NCBI GenBank assembly: GCA_018266755.1
Contig: JAFDZW010000005.1
Coordinates: 899,233-963,232, forward strand
DNA from: Bacteroidota bacterium
GTDB lineage: Bacteria > Bacteroidota > Ignavibacteria > Palsa-1295
Direction: 5' to 3'
Length of the DNA stretch: 64,000 bases
Shown here: piece by piece, positions 37,416-46,100 of the stretch
Layout of the letters: every line of letters begins with the position of its first letter
How positions within the stretch are numbered: the first letter of the stretch is position 1
Notes under the pieces: model-generated
Databases searched by the model: none
Seen by the model: the letters and a program-made list of their open reading frames with translations, nothing else
What the model was told of the DNA's origin: nothing
Position numbers and translations under genes: made by a program

Positions 37416-37880
37416 CTCGCGGGCGTAGTGAAGAATCTGTGATGGCTGCGGCTTATACACGAGCAAATGCTTATAGAGTATCGTCGTCCCGGATTCCTCC
37501 CTTCGGTCGGAATGACAGTTGGGAGAGTTTATCGAAGGACTTCAGGCTTGTCATTCTGAACGGAGCCCGGTTGCTGTTTCTACCACCTGTATGCTCGCGG
37601 GCGTAGTGAAGAATCTGTGATGGCTGCCGCGTATAGTCGTGCGAATGCTTGTAGAGTATCGTTGTCCCAGATTCCTCCCTTCGGTCGGAATGACAGTTGG
37701 GAGAGTTTATCGAAGGACTTCAGGCTCGTCATTCTGAACGGAGCCCGGGTGCCGTTTCTACCACCTGTATGCTCGCGGGCATAGTGAAGAATCTGTGATG
37801 GCTGCGGCTTATACACGAGCAAATGCTTATAGAGTATCGTCGTCCCGGATTCCTCCCTTCGGTCGGAATGACAGTTGGGA
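37416..37880. repeat. 178-bp tandem repeat, about 2.6 copies
   Basis: Three head-to-tail copies begin at 37416, 37594 and 37772 (exact spacing 178 bp). The third is cut off at about 37880, 60 bp before the mrp start. Copies are nearly identical, with a few substitutions such as TTATACACGAGC against GTATAGTCGTGC. Each full unit carries TCCCTTCGGTCGGAATGACA and TCATTCTGAACGGAGCCC, words shared with other spacers in the window. No plausible gene in the spacer 37334-37939. Confidence 0.92.
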
Positions 37881-37939
37881 TACTCCCTGGCAAACTCAAC
37901 CTCCCGCCTTTCTGTTTTAGTGGTTCTAACAATCCACCT

Positions 37940-39067
37940 ATGGGACTTTTTTCAAAGAACAGCGCAGCGTTTTCGGAAGCGGATATTCTCAACGCACTTC
38001 GGTCGGTCGAAGACCCCGATCTGCATAAAGATGTCGTGTCGCTTGGCATGATCAAGAACGTGAAGATCGACGGCTCGGCCGTCTCGTTCACGTTCGAGCT
38101 GACAACCCCCGCCTGCCCACTGAAAGATCAACTGGAACTGGCGGCCCGCACGGCTGCCGAGACGGTCGCCGGCGCCGGGAACGTGAAGATCACGATGTCG
38201 TCGAACGTCGCATCGCATTCCGGCGCGAACAAGCCTGCCGCGCTTTCGGGCGTTCGTAATACGATCGCCGTGGCCTCGGGCAAAGGCGGTGTCGGCAAAT
38301 CGACCGTCGCCGCAAACCTCGCCGTTGCGCTCGCGAAGAACGGCGCGAAGGTCGGCCTCCTGGATGCAGATATTTATGGCCCGAGCATTCCACTAATGAT
38401 GGGCATCGAGAACGAGAAGCCGATGGCCGAGCAAGTCAACGGTCACGCCGTGATCCAGCCGCTCGAGGCGCATGGTGTAAAGGTTATGTCGATCGGCTTT
38501 CTTGTCGATCCGAACACGGCGGTCGTCTGGCGCGGACCGATGGCTTCCGGTGCGCTCAAGCAGTTTATGACCGATGTGCAGTGGGGCGATCTCGATTACC
38601 TCATCTTCGATCTGCCTCCAGGCACGGGCGATATTCAACTGACGCTCTGCCAGACCATACCGCTTACCGGCGCCGTCATCGTCACGACCCCGCAGGACGT
38701 CGCGCTGGCCGATGCGCGCAAAGCCGTTCGCATGTTCGAGAAAGTGAACGTCCCGATCCTCGGCATTACCGAGAACATGAGTTATTTCCTCTGCTCAGCC
38801 TGCGGACACCGCGAAGAAATCTTCTCGCATGGCGGCGCAAAGAAAGCAGCCGATGAATTCGGCGTGCCGTTCCTCGGCGAACTGCCGCTCGAAACGAACG
38901 TGCGCCAAGCAGGCGATGCCGGCAAACCGATCGCCGCAAGCATGCCGTTCACTCCGGCAGGTTCTGCGTTCGGCGAACTGGCACAGAGCGTCGCGCAACA
39001 AGTCTCGATCAGAAATCTTACCCCGAGCCATAAGCCGGTCGAGATCCTCCTCGGGACGGAAGACTAA
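37940..39067 (+). CDS. mrp: Mrp/ApbC-type Fe-S cluster carrier ATPase
   Basis: 375 residues. The N-terminal MIP18/DUF59 domain spans about 12-90 (ILNALRSVEDPDLHKDVVSLGMI, TTPACPLKDQLE). A deviant Walker A GKGGVGKST at 114-122 opens the Mrp/NBP35 ATPase domain (LLDADIYGPSIPLMMG, DYLIFDLPPGTGDIQLT). The CxxC in YFLCSACGHREE near 280 is the shared Fe-S site of the dimer. The C-terminal end has LPLETNVRQAGDAGKPI. It binds a [4Fe-4S] cluster and passes it to apo-proteins. Start at 37940 (MGLFSKN) is the first in the family frame. 11 bp before the NifU-domain gene, so almost certainly an operon. Confidence 0.95.
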   Translation: MGLFSKNSAAFSEADILNALRSVEDPDLHKDVVSLGMIKNVKIDGSAVSFTFELTTPACPLKDQLELAARTAAETVAGAGNVKITMSSNVASHSGANKPAALSGVRNTIAVASGKGGVGKSTVAANLAVALAKNGAKVGLLDADIYGPSIPLMMGIENEKPMAEQVNGHAVIQPLEAHGVKVMSIGFLVDPNTAVVWRGPMASGALKQFMTDVQWGDLDYLIFDLPPGTGDIQLTLCQTIPLTGAVIVTTPQDVALADARKAVRMFEKVNVPILGITENMSYFLCSACGHREEIFSHGGAKKAADEFGVPFLGELPLETNVRQAGDAGKPIAASMPFTPAGSAFGELAQSVAQQVSIRNLTPSHKPVEILLGTED

Positions 39068-39078
39068 TCCTGCTCACG

Positions 39079-39315
39079 ATGTCTCCACTGCTCGATCGCA
39101 TCGAAGCGGCACTCGCAGAGTGTCGTCCGTTCCTCGCCGAAGACGGCGGCGGGATCGAGTTCGTGCGGCTCGATGAAACGGCGATGGTCGCTGAAGTTCG
39201 CTATAGCGGCGCGTGCAAGGACTGTCCGATGAAGCTCATGACCTTACGCGCCGGGATCGAGCGCTCGGTCAGGTACTATGCACCGGAGATAAAACGCATC
39301 GAAGAGGTCGCCTGA
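39079..39315 (+). CDS. NifU-like C-terminal domain protein
   Basis: 78 residues, only the NifU C-terminal (Nfu) domain. It shows RPFLAEDGGGIEFVRLDE and the conserved YSGACKDCPMKLMTLRAGIE, whose CxxC ligates a transient [4Fe-4S] cluster in a dimer. It lies 11 bp after mrp and probably supplies or receives clusters with it. Confidence 0.93.
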   Translation: MSPLLDRIEAALAECRPFLAEDGGGIEFVRLDETAMVAEVRYSGACKDCPMKLMTLRAGIERSVRYYAPEIKRIEEVA

Positions 39316-39358
39316 CCAAGCCGACCCCTTCGATGCACCCATACCGTGGCAACTCGTT

Positions 39359-40081
39359 TTATTTTTTCAGCGCCTTGATCGCGTTTTTGATCAAGTTCGC
39401 AATCTCATCCTGATTCGACGCATCGCGCGGATCGTACGGCGACTTCCCGCTCTGCCCAAAGACCAGCGTCGGATCGAAGACCATCGCAAGATTGTAGCTA
39501 TTGCCCGATGAGAACGTGACCGTCGCCGGAAACTTCATTTCCACGTTATCGGTCTTCGATGTCTTGAACGAGAATGCATATCCCGTGCCGTTCACATACG
39601 CCGTGCCGTCGATGATTGTCGTGTAACGGCCACCATTGAGGAAATCTCCGAAGAGCGGATCGTTGATGAGCACGGCATCATTCTTATCGTCAAGCTTGTG
39701 CATCTCGAACTTGATCTTATCATACGTGCCCGGCGGAACGGTGACGGTCGAGACGATCTTCTCGCCGGTCGAATCCCACTCGGCGATAAACGGCCCCACC
39801 TTGATCGTGCCTGCACCGGCCGTGTCTTCGTCGTCGTGATGCAGTTTGAGTTCGCTGATGAGAATACGTGCCCGGCCGATGACGACCGAATCGCACGTCA
39901 AGCCGCCGCCAAGCGGAATATTCGTGCGGATGGCCGCGCCACTAACGGTGCGGTTCGATACCGATGTGGTCATCGTGACGCTCGGATCGTTGGAATCGGT
40001 CGAACTGGAACAACCGATGAACGAAGATGCGCCGATGACAAGCAGGAGCACTGCCGCTGCGGCGAAAAGGTATTGTTTCAT
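39359..40081 (-). CDS. Lipoprotein, DUF4382-like
   Basis: 240 residues from the ATG at 40081. The lipobox SFIGC sets the lipidated Cys at about 24, followed by a Ser/Thr-rich linker. The body is beta-rich: DSVVIGRARILISELKLHHD, GPFIAEWDSTGEKIVSTVTV, PPGTYDKIKFEMHKLDDKND, YTTIIDGTAYVNGTGYAFSFKTS. These match the DUF4382-type periplasmic beta domain, whose function is unknown. The tail NQDEIANLIKNAIKALKK is a basic helix. Convergent with the NifU-domain gene. Confidence 0.82.
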   Translation of the reverse strand: MKQYLFAAAAVLLLVIGASSFIGCSSSTDSNDPSVTMTTSVSNRTVSGAAIRTNIPLGGGLTCDSVVIGRARILISELKLHHDDEDTAGAGTIKVGPFIAEWDSTGEKIVSTVTVPPGTYDKIKFEMHKLDDKNDAVLINDPLFGDFLNGGRYTTIIDGTAYVNGTGYAFSFKTSKTDNVEMKFPATVTFSSGNSYNLAMVFDPTLVFGQSGKSPYDPRDASNQDEIANLIKNAIKALKK

Positions 40082-40146
40082 TTTGGATACGAGTATAACT
40101 TGGTGCGAAACACACGTAGCTATTAGTATGAACGTAGGACTGTGCG

Positions 40147-41103
40147 TTATTGTGACACCGATGCGTCCACATCGTAGGCGGATAGCTCCGCCTCCAACTC
40201 TTCTTCGTAGGTGACAAGGCGGCCGCGTTTTAACACGCACTCTTCCAACTCGTTGATCTCTTGTTGGTTGGAGCGGTAAAATTCTTGTCTGATCGTTTCG
40301 AACTCTTCCTTCGGCACACCTCGCATACGCCACCATCCGCCGCGTACAAGCTCTTCTTTCTCCCGCAGTCCTTGAATGATAAACTCGTAATCGCGCGGCT
40401 GCACCGCTTCGGAGATACTCTTGCCGAGGCGGAAGCTGCAGGGCTTGAAATCGTTGATGTCGCGGAACGACACACGCTTCGGTGCGGGCTTTCGGCGCTC
40501 GGCTTCTTCGCGTTCGACGGCAACGGGATCGATGGCGACTTCGATACGCGTCGTCATCCCGCAGAGGTATCCGAGCGCCCCGCGACCATGCTGCCCTGCT
40601 GACAACCGGCGTGTGCCGTCGCGCGTAATCACAATCACGCATGCTCCGAACGACTTGGCGAACGTCACCAGATCCGATGCAAGATCGAGCTTATGCCGCT
40701 CGGTGTCGGTTGCATGCTCGAAATCGGTCACGACGACGGTCGCATACTTCCCTTCGCGAAGTTCATCGGCAACGGTGTCGAGCGAGTCCGTCATTTCTTC
40801 CGTATAGAAATGCATCACCGCGAACGGCAGCGACGTCCCGTCGGTGTTGTATTCGTAGAATGCGTCGCTCAGATCGTTCTTCGAACAGCCCCGATTGAGC
40901 ACAAGTACTGGGGCGGTCTTCGATAGCTCCGACGCCATGCGCACTGCAGTTCTTCGCGATGCATCCATCGTCGCCGAGCGAACCAGCGTAATCTCCTCGC
41001 TGCGATATTCCACGCCGGCAAACGAACCCACGATGCGCCGCGAGGACATCGATCGTGCCAGTTGAGCAAATGCTTCCGGTGTAATGAGTTCTGTGTGTTC
41101 CAT
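40147..41103 (-). CDS. Unrecognised protein, RecA-like core without Walker A
   Basis: 318 residues from the ATG at 41103 (MEHTELITPEAFAQLARSM). I do not recognise a named family. Residues 45-210 read like the core of a RecA/KaiC/DnaB-type domain: APVLVLNRGCSKNDLSDAF, then GKYATVVVTDFEHATDTERH (a Walker-B-like strand ending in Asp), then FGACVIVITRDGTRR (a sensor-like strand). No GxxxxGK[ST] loop precedes it, so it may not bind ATP. The C-terminal third is charged and helical (REKEELVRGGWWRMRG, IRQEFYRSNQQEINELEECV). No signal peptide. It stands alone. Confidence 0.7.
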   Translation of the reverse strand: MEHTELITPEAFAQLARSMSSRRIVGSFAGVEYRSEEITLVRSATMDASRRTAVRMASELSKTAPVLVLNRGCSKNDLSDAFYEYNTDGTSLPFAVMHFYTEEMTDSLDTVADELREGKYATVVVTDFEHATDTERHKLDLASDLVTFAKSFGACVIVITRDGTRRLSAGQHGRGALGYLCGMTTRIEVAIDPVAVEREEAERRKPAPKRVSFRDINDFKPCSFRLGKSISEAVQPRDYEFIIQGLREKEELVRGGWWRMRGVPKEEFETIRQEFYRSNQQEINELEECVLKRGRLVTYEEELEAELSAYDVDASVSQ

Positions 41104-41462
41104 AGATGTATGAATATGAAAAGGAATTGTATGCCCGGCAAGTCCCGGAATGTTCAGCCGAATCACGCTCAGTTCACTGTGACATCATCCTGCTTACAAT
41201 AAAGGACTACCGGAGGTCTTTCGCCTGCGCGGGCTTATCAGTATTCTGTTGTTCCTGAGCATCCCCATCGAAGAGACCATCGTGGGTTACCGCAGTGGCA
41301 TGCTTTTTGTCTTGGTATTGACATCGGGCATTTTTATGTCGGGCGGCTTGCTCTGGTGGCATCGCCGCGAACGAGCCTCCGGCTCGGTATAGGTGCCCAT
41401 CATAGTGATTTTGGCAATATATATAACATATATTATTGCCCATTTGTTGCATCCGGCTGTAT
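41104..41462. other. 359-bp spacer, unresolved short open frames
   Basis: Both strands stay open here. A minus frame 41207-41362 (51 codons, MPPEQAARHKNARCQ... ending TDKPAQAKDLR) has ordinary codon use. A plus frame that ends at a TAG (41390-41392) reads as two hydrophobic segments (SILLFLSIPI, MLFVLVLTSGIFMSGG) then WWHRRERA, but lacks an early ATG. Antisense mirroring makes each a possible shadow of the other. AT-rich palindromic sequence at about 41415-41440 may hold a promoter for the aminotransferase. Confidence 0.3.
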
Positions 41463-42953
41463 ATGGGCGAGATCAAGAACAGCGAACTCGAAGCGGCATT
41501 CGCTTACTATCGTAAGGGAATCGTCGGCATTGACCGTTCGATTTCTACACCCTTCGGCGAACAACCGCTCGTCTATCTTGACTGGACTGCCAGCGGACGT
41601 CTCTATGGGCCCATAGAGCGCATTCTTAGCGATCGATTCGGTCCGCTCGTAGCCAATACCCATTCCGCTTCGACAACGACCGGTATGACCATGACGTACG
41701 CGTATCACGAAGCGCACCGAATCATCAAAGCCCACGTCGGGGCAGGCAACAACGATATTATCATCACCCACGGCTCCGGGATGACCGGAGCGGTCAATAA
41801 GCTCCAGCGGATTCTCGGTTTGCGGCTGCACGAACACTTTGCGGGGAAGATCACCATCTCTCGTGAGGAGCGCCCGGTGGTCTTTATCACCCACATGGAG
41901 CATCACTCGAACCAGACGTCCTGGCTCGAGACGATTGCCGACGTCGTAATCATCGGCGCAGACGAACACGGACTCGTCGACCCAAACGATCTCGACATTC
42001 ACCTCAATCGCTACGCCGACCGCAAGTATAAATACGGCTCGTTCACTGCCGCATCGAACGTCACCGGCATTGCAACGCCCTATCACCGGCTTGCGCGCAT
42101 TATGCACGAACATGGCGGATTCGCCTTCGTCGATTTTGCGGCAGCGGCTCCGTACGTCGATATCGCGATGCATCCGGCCGACGAGCGCGAGAAACTCGAC
42201 GCCGTCATGTTCTCGCCGCACAAATTTCTCGGCGGCCCGGGCAGCGCCGGTGTGCTGGTCTTCGACCGGAGGCTCTATGGCAACGGCGTCCCCGATACGG
42301 TCGGTGGAGGCATTGTGGATTGGACCAATCCGTGGGGCGAACACAAGTTTATCGACGACATCGAGACCCGCGAAGATGCCGGCACTCCCCCATTCCTGCA
42401 GACGATCAAAGCCGCGCTGGCGATCAAGCTCAAGGAGGAGATGGGGACTGCACAGATCCGCATGCGCGAGCGCGAGATCGTCGAACAGGTGTTCGATGGC
42501 CTGCGAGCAATCCCGAACCTCGTGATCCTTGCCGGACATATCACAGATCGTTTGCCGATCTTTTCATTTTACATTACGGGCGTTCACTATAATCTTGTCG
42601 TCAAGCTCTTAAACGACCGCTACGGCATTCAAACCCGAGGCGGCTGCTCGTGTGCCGGGACCTACGGACATTTCCTCCTGCACGTCGACCGAGCCCATTC
42701 CCATGAGATCACCGAAAAGATCTCGCACGGCGATCTCTCCGAAAAGCCGGGCTGGGTCAGGATTTCCTATCACCCGACCACAACCGACGCAGAGGTAGCC
42801 CTTTCGCTGCGCGCCATTGCCGATATTGCGCGCCACGCAGAAGAATACGGCAACGAGTACTCCTACGACCGCCATTCCAACGAATTCCTGCACCACACCG
42901 CCGATATCGATGCGGATATGGACCGGGTGCGGAAGATGTTCGACCTCTCCTGA
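41463..42953 (+). CDS. Class V PLP-dependent aminotransferase (cysteine-desulfurase-like)
   Basis: 496 residues from the ATG at 41463. A fold-type I enzyme: YLDWTASGRLYGPIE, THSASTTTGMTM, HGSGMTGAVNKL, EHHSNQTSW, then FVDFAAAAPY and the PLP Schiff-base lysine Lys254 in FSPHKFLGGPGS. Near residue 380 the motif RGGCSCAGTYGH places two Cys where SufS/NifS enzymes have their active loop. A sulfur-transfer activity is therefore possible but not proven; isopenicillin-N-epimerase-like relatives share the fold. The last 60 residues are a charged helical extension. Location near mrp-nifU is suggestive but it is not in their operon. Confidence 0.88.
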   Translation: MGEIKNSELEAAFAYYRKGIVGIDRSISTPFGEQPLVYLDWTASGRLYGPIERILSDRFGPLVANTHSASTTTGMTMTYAYHEAHRIIKAHVGAGNNDIIITHGSGMTGAVNKLQRILGLRLHEHFAGKITISREERPVVFITHMEHHSNQTSWLETIADVVIIGADEHGLVDPNDLDIHLNRYADRKYKYGSFTAASNVTGIATPYHRLARIMHEHGGFAFVDFAAAAPYVDIAMHPADEREKLDAVMFSPHKFLGGPGSAGVLVFDRRLYGNGVPDTVGGGIVDWTNPWGEHKFIDDIETREDAGTPPFLQTIKAALAIKLKEEMGTAQIRMREREIVEQVFDGLRAIPNLVILAGHITDRLPIFSFYITGVHYNLVVKLLNDRYGIQTRGGCSCAGTYGHFLLHVDRAHSHEITEKISHGDLSEKPGWVRISYHPTTTDAEVALSLRAIADIARHAEEYGNEYSYDRHSNEFLHHTADIDADMDRVRKMFDLS

Positions 42954-43066
42954 AGCTCATTATCAGAAGTCAGCGCAATGAATCGGATCTTCGCATCCTG
43001 ACTTCATCGAGCGCTCTCCTACATTCGCATATAACCACGGTAATTCAATCGTAGTGGATAAAAACA

Positions 43067-43102
43067 CAACCGCCCTGCCTGGAATACCAGACAGGGCGGT
43101 TG
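43067..43102 (-). terminator. Intrinsic terminator downstream of the giant surface-protein gene
   Basis: CAACCGCCCTG (43067-43077) pairs with CAGGGCGGTTG (43092-43102), with a further CTGG/CCAG inner stem. On the minus strand TGTTTTTATCC follows, giving the T-run. It also stands between the convergent aminotransferase gene and this gene. Confidence 0.85.
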
Positions 43103-43119
43103 CGAACAATCGTTGCAGA

Positions 43120-43141
43120 CAGGCTCTCCGAAGAGAGCCTG
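43120..43141 (-). terminator. Second hairpin after the giant surface-protein gene
   Basis: A 9-bp stem CAGGCTCTC/GAGAGCCTG (43120-43128 with 43133-43141) with a CGAA tetraloop lies 15 bp beyond the stop codon. It has no T-run and could be an mRNA 3'-end stabiliser ahead of the terminator. Confidence 0.55.
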
Positions 43142-43156
43142 CGTGCATGAGAACGA

Positions 43157-46100
43157 TTACTTGTTGAGGGTCATCTTGTTGCGCATGACGCTCGTCTGAC
43201 CGTCTGCGTTCGTGAAGCTGACCTCGTAGATATAGGTACCGCTTGCGAGCTCGTTCGCATTGAACGTGAAGTTGTGCTGGCCTGCCGTCATCGACTGACC
43301 GTCGACAGCGACCGTGACAACCTTGCCCGTGAGATCGAGGACGCGGATCGACACCGTACCGGCTTCCGGCAGGCTGTATCCGATCGTCGTCGATACCGTG
43401 AACGGATTCGGGAAGTTCTGCGCAACTGCGAAGGACGCACCTTCAGCCGTACGCTCGACATTCACCGTGCCGCTCGTCTGACGCGAACCGTCGAGGTTCA
43501 CGGCTGCTACACGGTAGGTGTAGGACTTGCCGGTCTCGAGGGCGCTCTCAGCGGAGTGCAAGAAGCTGTAGTTGTCGGTTGACGTAGCCTTGACCGTACC
43601 GGCCCAGTTCCACGTGTTATCCGAACCAAGCATCTCGACTTCGTAGCGATCGATGTCCTTCTGGCCAGCGACCGACCACGAGATGAGGTTACCGTTGGTC
43701 TTGGCTGCGCCGTTGACGTTCGTGAACTCGACCGGCAATACTGTGCCGCCGAAGCTCTTGATGAAATCAAGTGCACCGCGCAAGAAACGGGTGGTACCAC
43801 TGACATTGACCGGAGCGATTTCGCCGTCGCGCAACCCAACGGTCTGCACAGCGTCTGCCCAGTCGAATGCGTAGAATACGATATTGAAGTTAGCACCGTT
43901 CCACGCCGTACCTGCACCGCTATCCGACGGCGTCGAGCCGTGCTGCGGATAGAAGTATGCGAAGCGCGAGGTGTTCGTGCCGACCGTACCCGTGATCGGG
44001 TTCGGCTTGATCACGTCCGGCGACGCTGCCCAGAGGCTGTCGCTGAAGACGAAGTACACGCCCGTACCCTTAGCCGTACCGTAGTACGAATTCGGGCTTG
44101 CGGTCGGATAGTTCTGAACCGGCCAGCGGCCCACGAAGCTCGTGTGCATCCAGCTTGTCATGAACTCGGCATCCGTGATCACGTTGTTCTGCTGCTTGAA
44201 CGCGCTGTTCGGATCGAGATACTGCGCAACGTTCTGACCAGCAACAATGAACGACTTCTTGGCATAGCTTTGGCCAGCCTTGAGGTAGTTGATCACTTCC
44301 TGCTCTTCCTTCAAGCTGATCGAACCGACACCGAGGTTCGTCGAACCGACCGTCTGATAGGCAGTCGTCGGATCGCCGGTCGCCCATACGAGCGTCCACC
44401 ACGGTGAGTAATCAATCAGGTTCGCGCCCCATGCATTGCGATCGAGCGAATCGTATGCAACACCCAAGCGCTGGAGAGCAGCGGCAAGCGAATCCTTGTT
44501 CTGCTGACCACGGAGGGTCGACGAGTTGTAGGTCAACAATGTCGCAGCGCGCTTGACGAGGATCTGGAAGACCTTCGTCTGCGTGTTGTTCGCATTGTAC
44601 TGATCGTTTGCAACGGAAACCGTCACGCGGAACAAGCGGGTCGCTTCGTTCGTGATGACCGGTCCGACGAGGTCAACCGTCTTTGCTTCGCCAACTGCCC
44701 AGGTCATCGGGGCGCTGGTGGTGGAAGCGAGCGGGAACCACGAAATACCGTTGTTCGTCGAGTACTCGGTCTTCGCCGTCACCGTGCGGTTGTTGGCGAT
44801 GATCGAGCCCATGTTCTTGACCACTGCCTGGATGGCAAGCGGATTCTCGGCCGTCACCTGGATCACACCGTTGGTGTTCACGATGCCCGCAGGCTTCGTG
44901 ATGGTCATCACGGAGAGATCGTTGGTGTACTGGAAGCCGTCGAATTCGTCAGCGCCGATATCCGGGTTGCCGCTGGCGACAACACGCGAATCACCGTCGA
45001 TATCCGTCGCCTGCGTAGCCGAACCGAGCCATGCACCGTTGTTCGATGCGGTCGTGTAGAGATACGTCGTTGCGATCGGCAGATGCAGGCTATCGGTCGT
45101 GAAGAGCGGATCGCCGCCGACTGAAAGGATATCCTGCTGCGACATCGTGCGCCATGCATTCAGGGTCGGAACCGTGATTGCATACGTCGATGTACCCGTC
45201 GCTGCATCGTATTCGCTCATGTTCGCGAAGGCCGACGCATTACGGAAGTCGATCAGGTTATTGTTCGAGCTGACATTGCTGAACATCGGACGCGGCACCG
45301 TCAGGTTATAGAGCACTGCCGTTGCGTTTGCCGAGTTGTTCAGGTTCTGATAGATATTGTTCCACAGGAACGGCTTGGCGACGTGGTTCATCACCACTGC
45401 TGCCGGAGCGTCTGCGACTGCGATCGAGTTGTTGAAGATCGAGTCGTTCGCAACCGTATAGGTCGACGAACCAACCGTCACGTCACGCATCGGAATGAAC
45501 GTCGTCGTATTGGCACCGTTTACACGGAGGTCATAGACGAAGTTGTTGACAATACGGTTACCCGTACTGACCGGAAGCGTCGAACGGCGCTGGTTCGGAC
45601 CCGTACCCGTGACGTAGATGATCGACGCCTGCTGGATATCGACACCAGCCGTCGTCGAACCCGAGATATTCGGGGCCGTCACGTTGTGGATCTTATTGCC
45701 ATTGAGCATCAGGTTGATGCTGTTACCGTTTGAGGCCGTGATACCAGCGACGTAGTTCGACGATGTCGAAGCACCCGTGATATTCGAGATCTCGTTACGA
45801 AGCACGAGCGCACCGTCTTCATTGGTAAGCTGAATACCAACTGCGCCGATCGGGTTCGAGGCCGAACCGATGGTGTTGCGCGAGAAGACGTTGTCGTGGT
45901 TACGGCGATCCTGGTAGAATGCCTTCGTCACGTCGAACAGCGGAACCGTACCCGAATCGGAGATCGCGACGTTCGCATTGCCGATGAAGCAATTGTCGAC
46001 CGTGATGTGATGAATCTCCGAGGTATCGAACACGCGACCGAAGTTGTACGAATTGAAATCGTACACGTTCGCGATGCTGATCGCACGGCTCTGGTTGTTA

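Noticed and set aside
37416-37880. Possible CRISPR array
   Set aside because: Repeats are 178 bp and contiguous, with no short-repeat/unique-spacer alternation and no cas gene.
41433-42539. A 368-codon minus-strand frame
   Set aside because: It is antisense to the class V aminotransferase, whose motifs (Lys254, RGGCSCAG) are unmistakable. The antisense product is unrelated and Asp/Val/Arg-rich.
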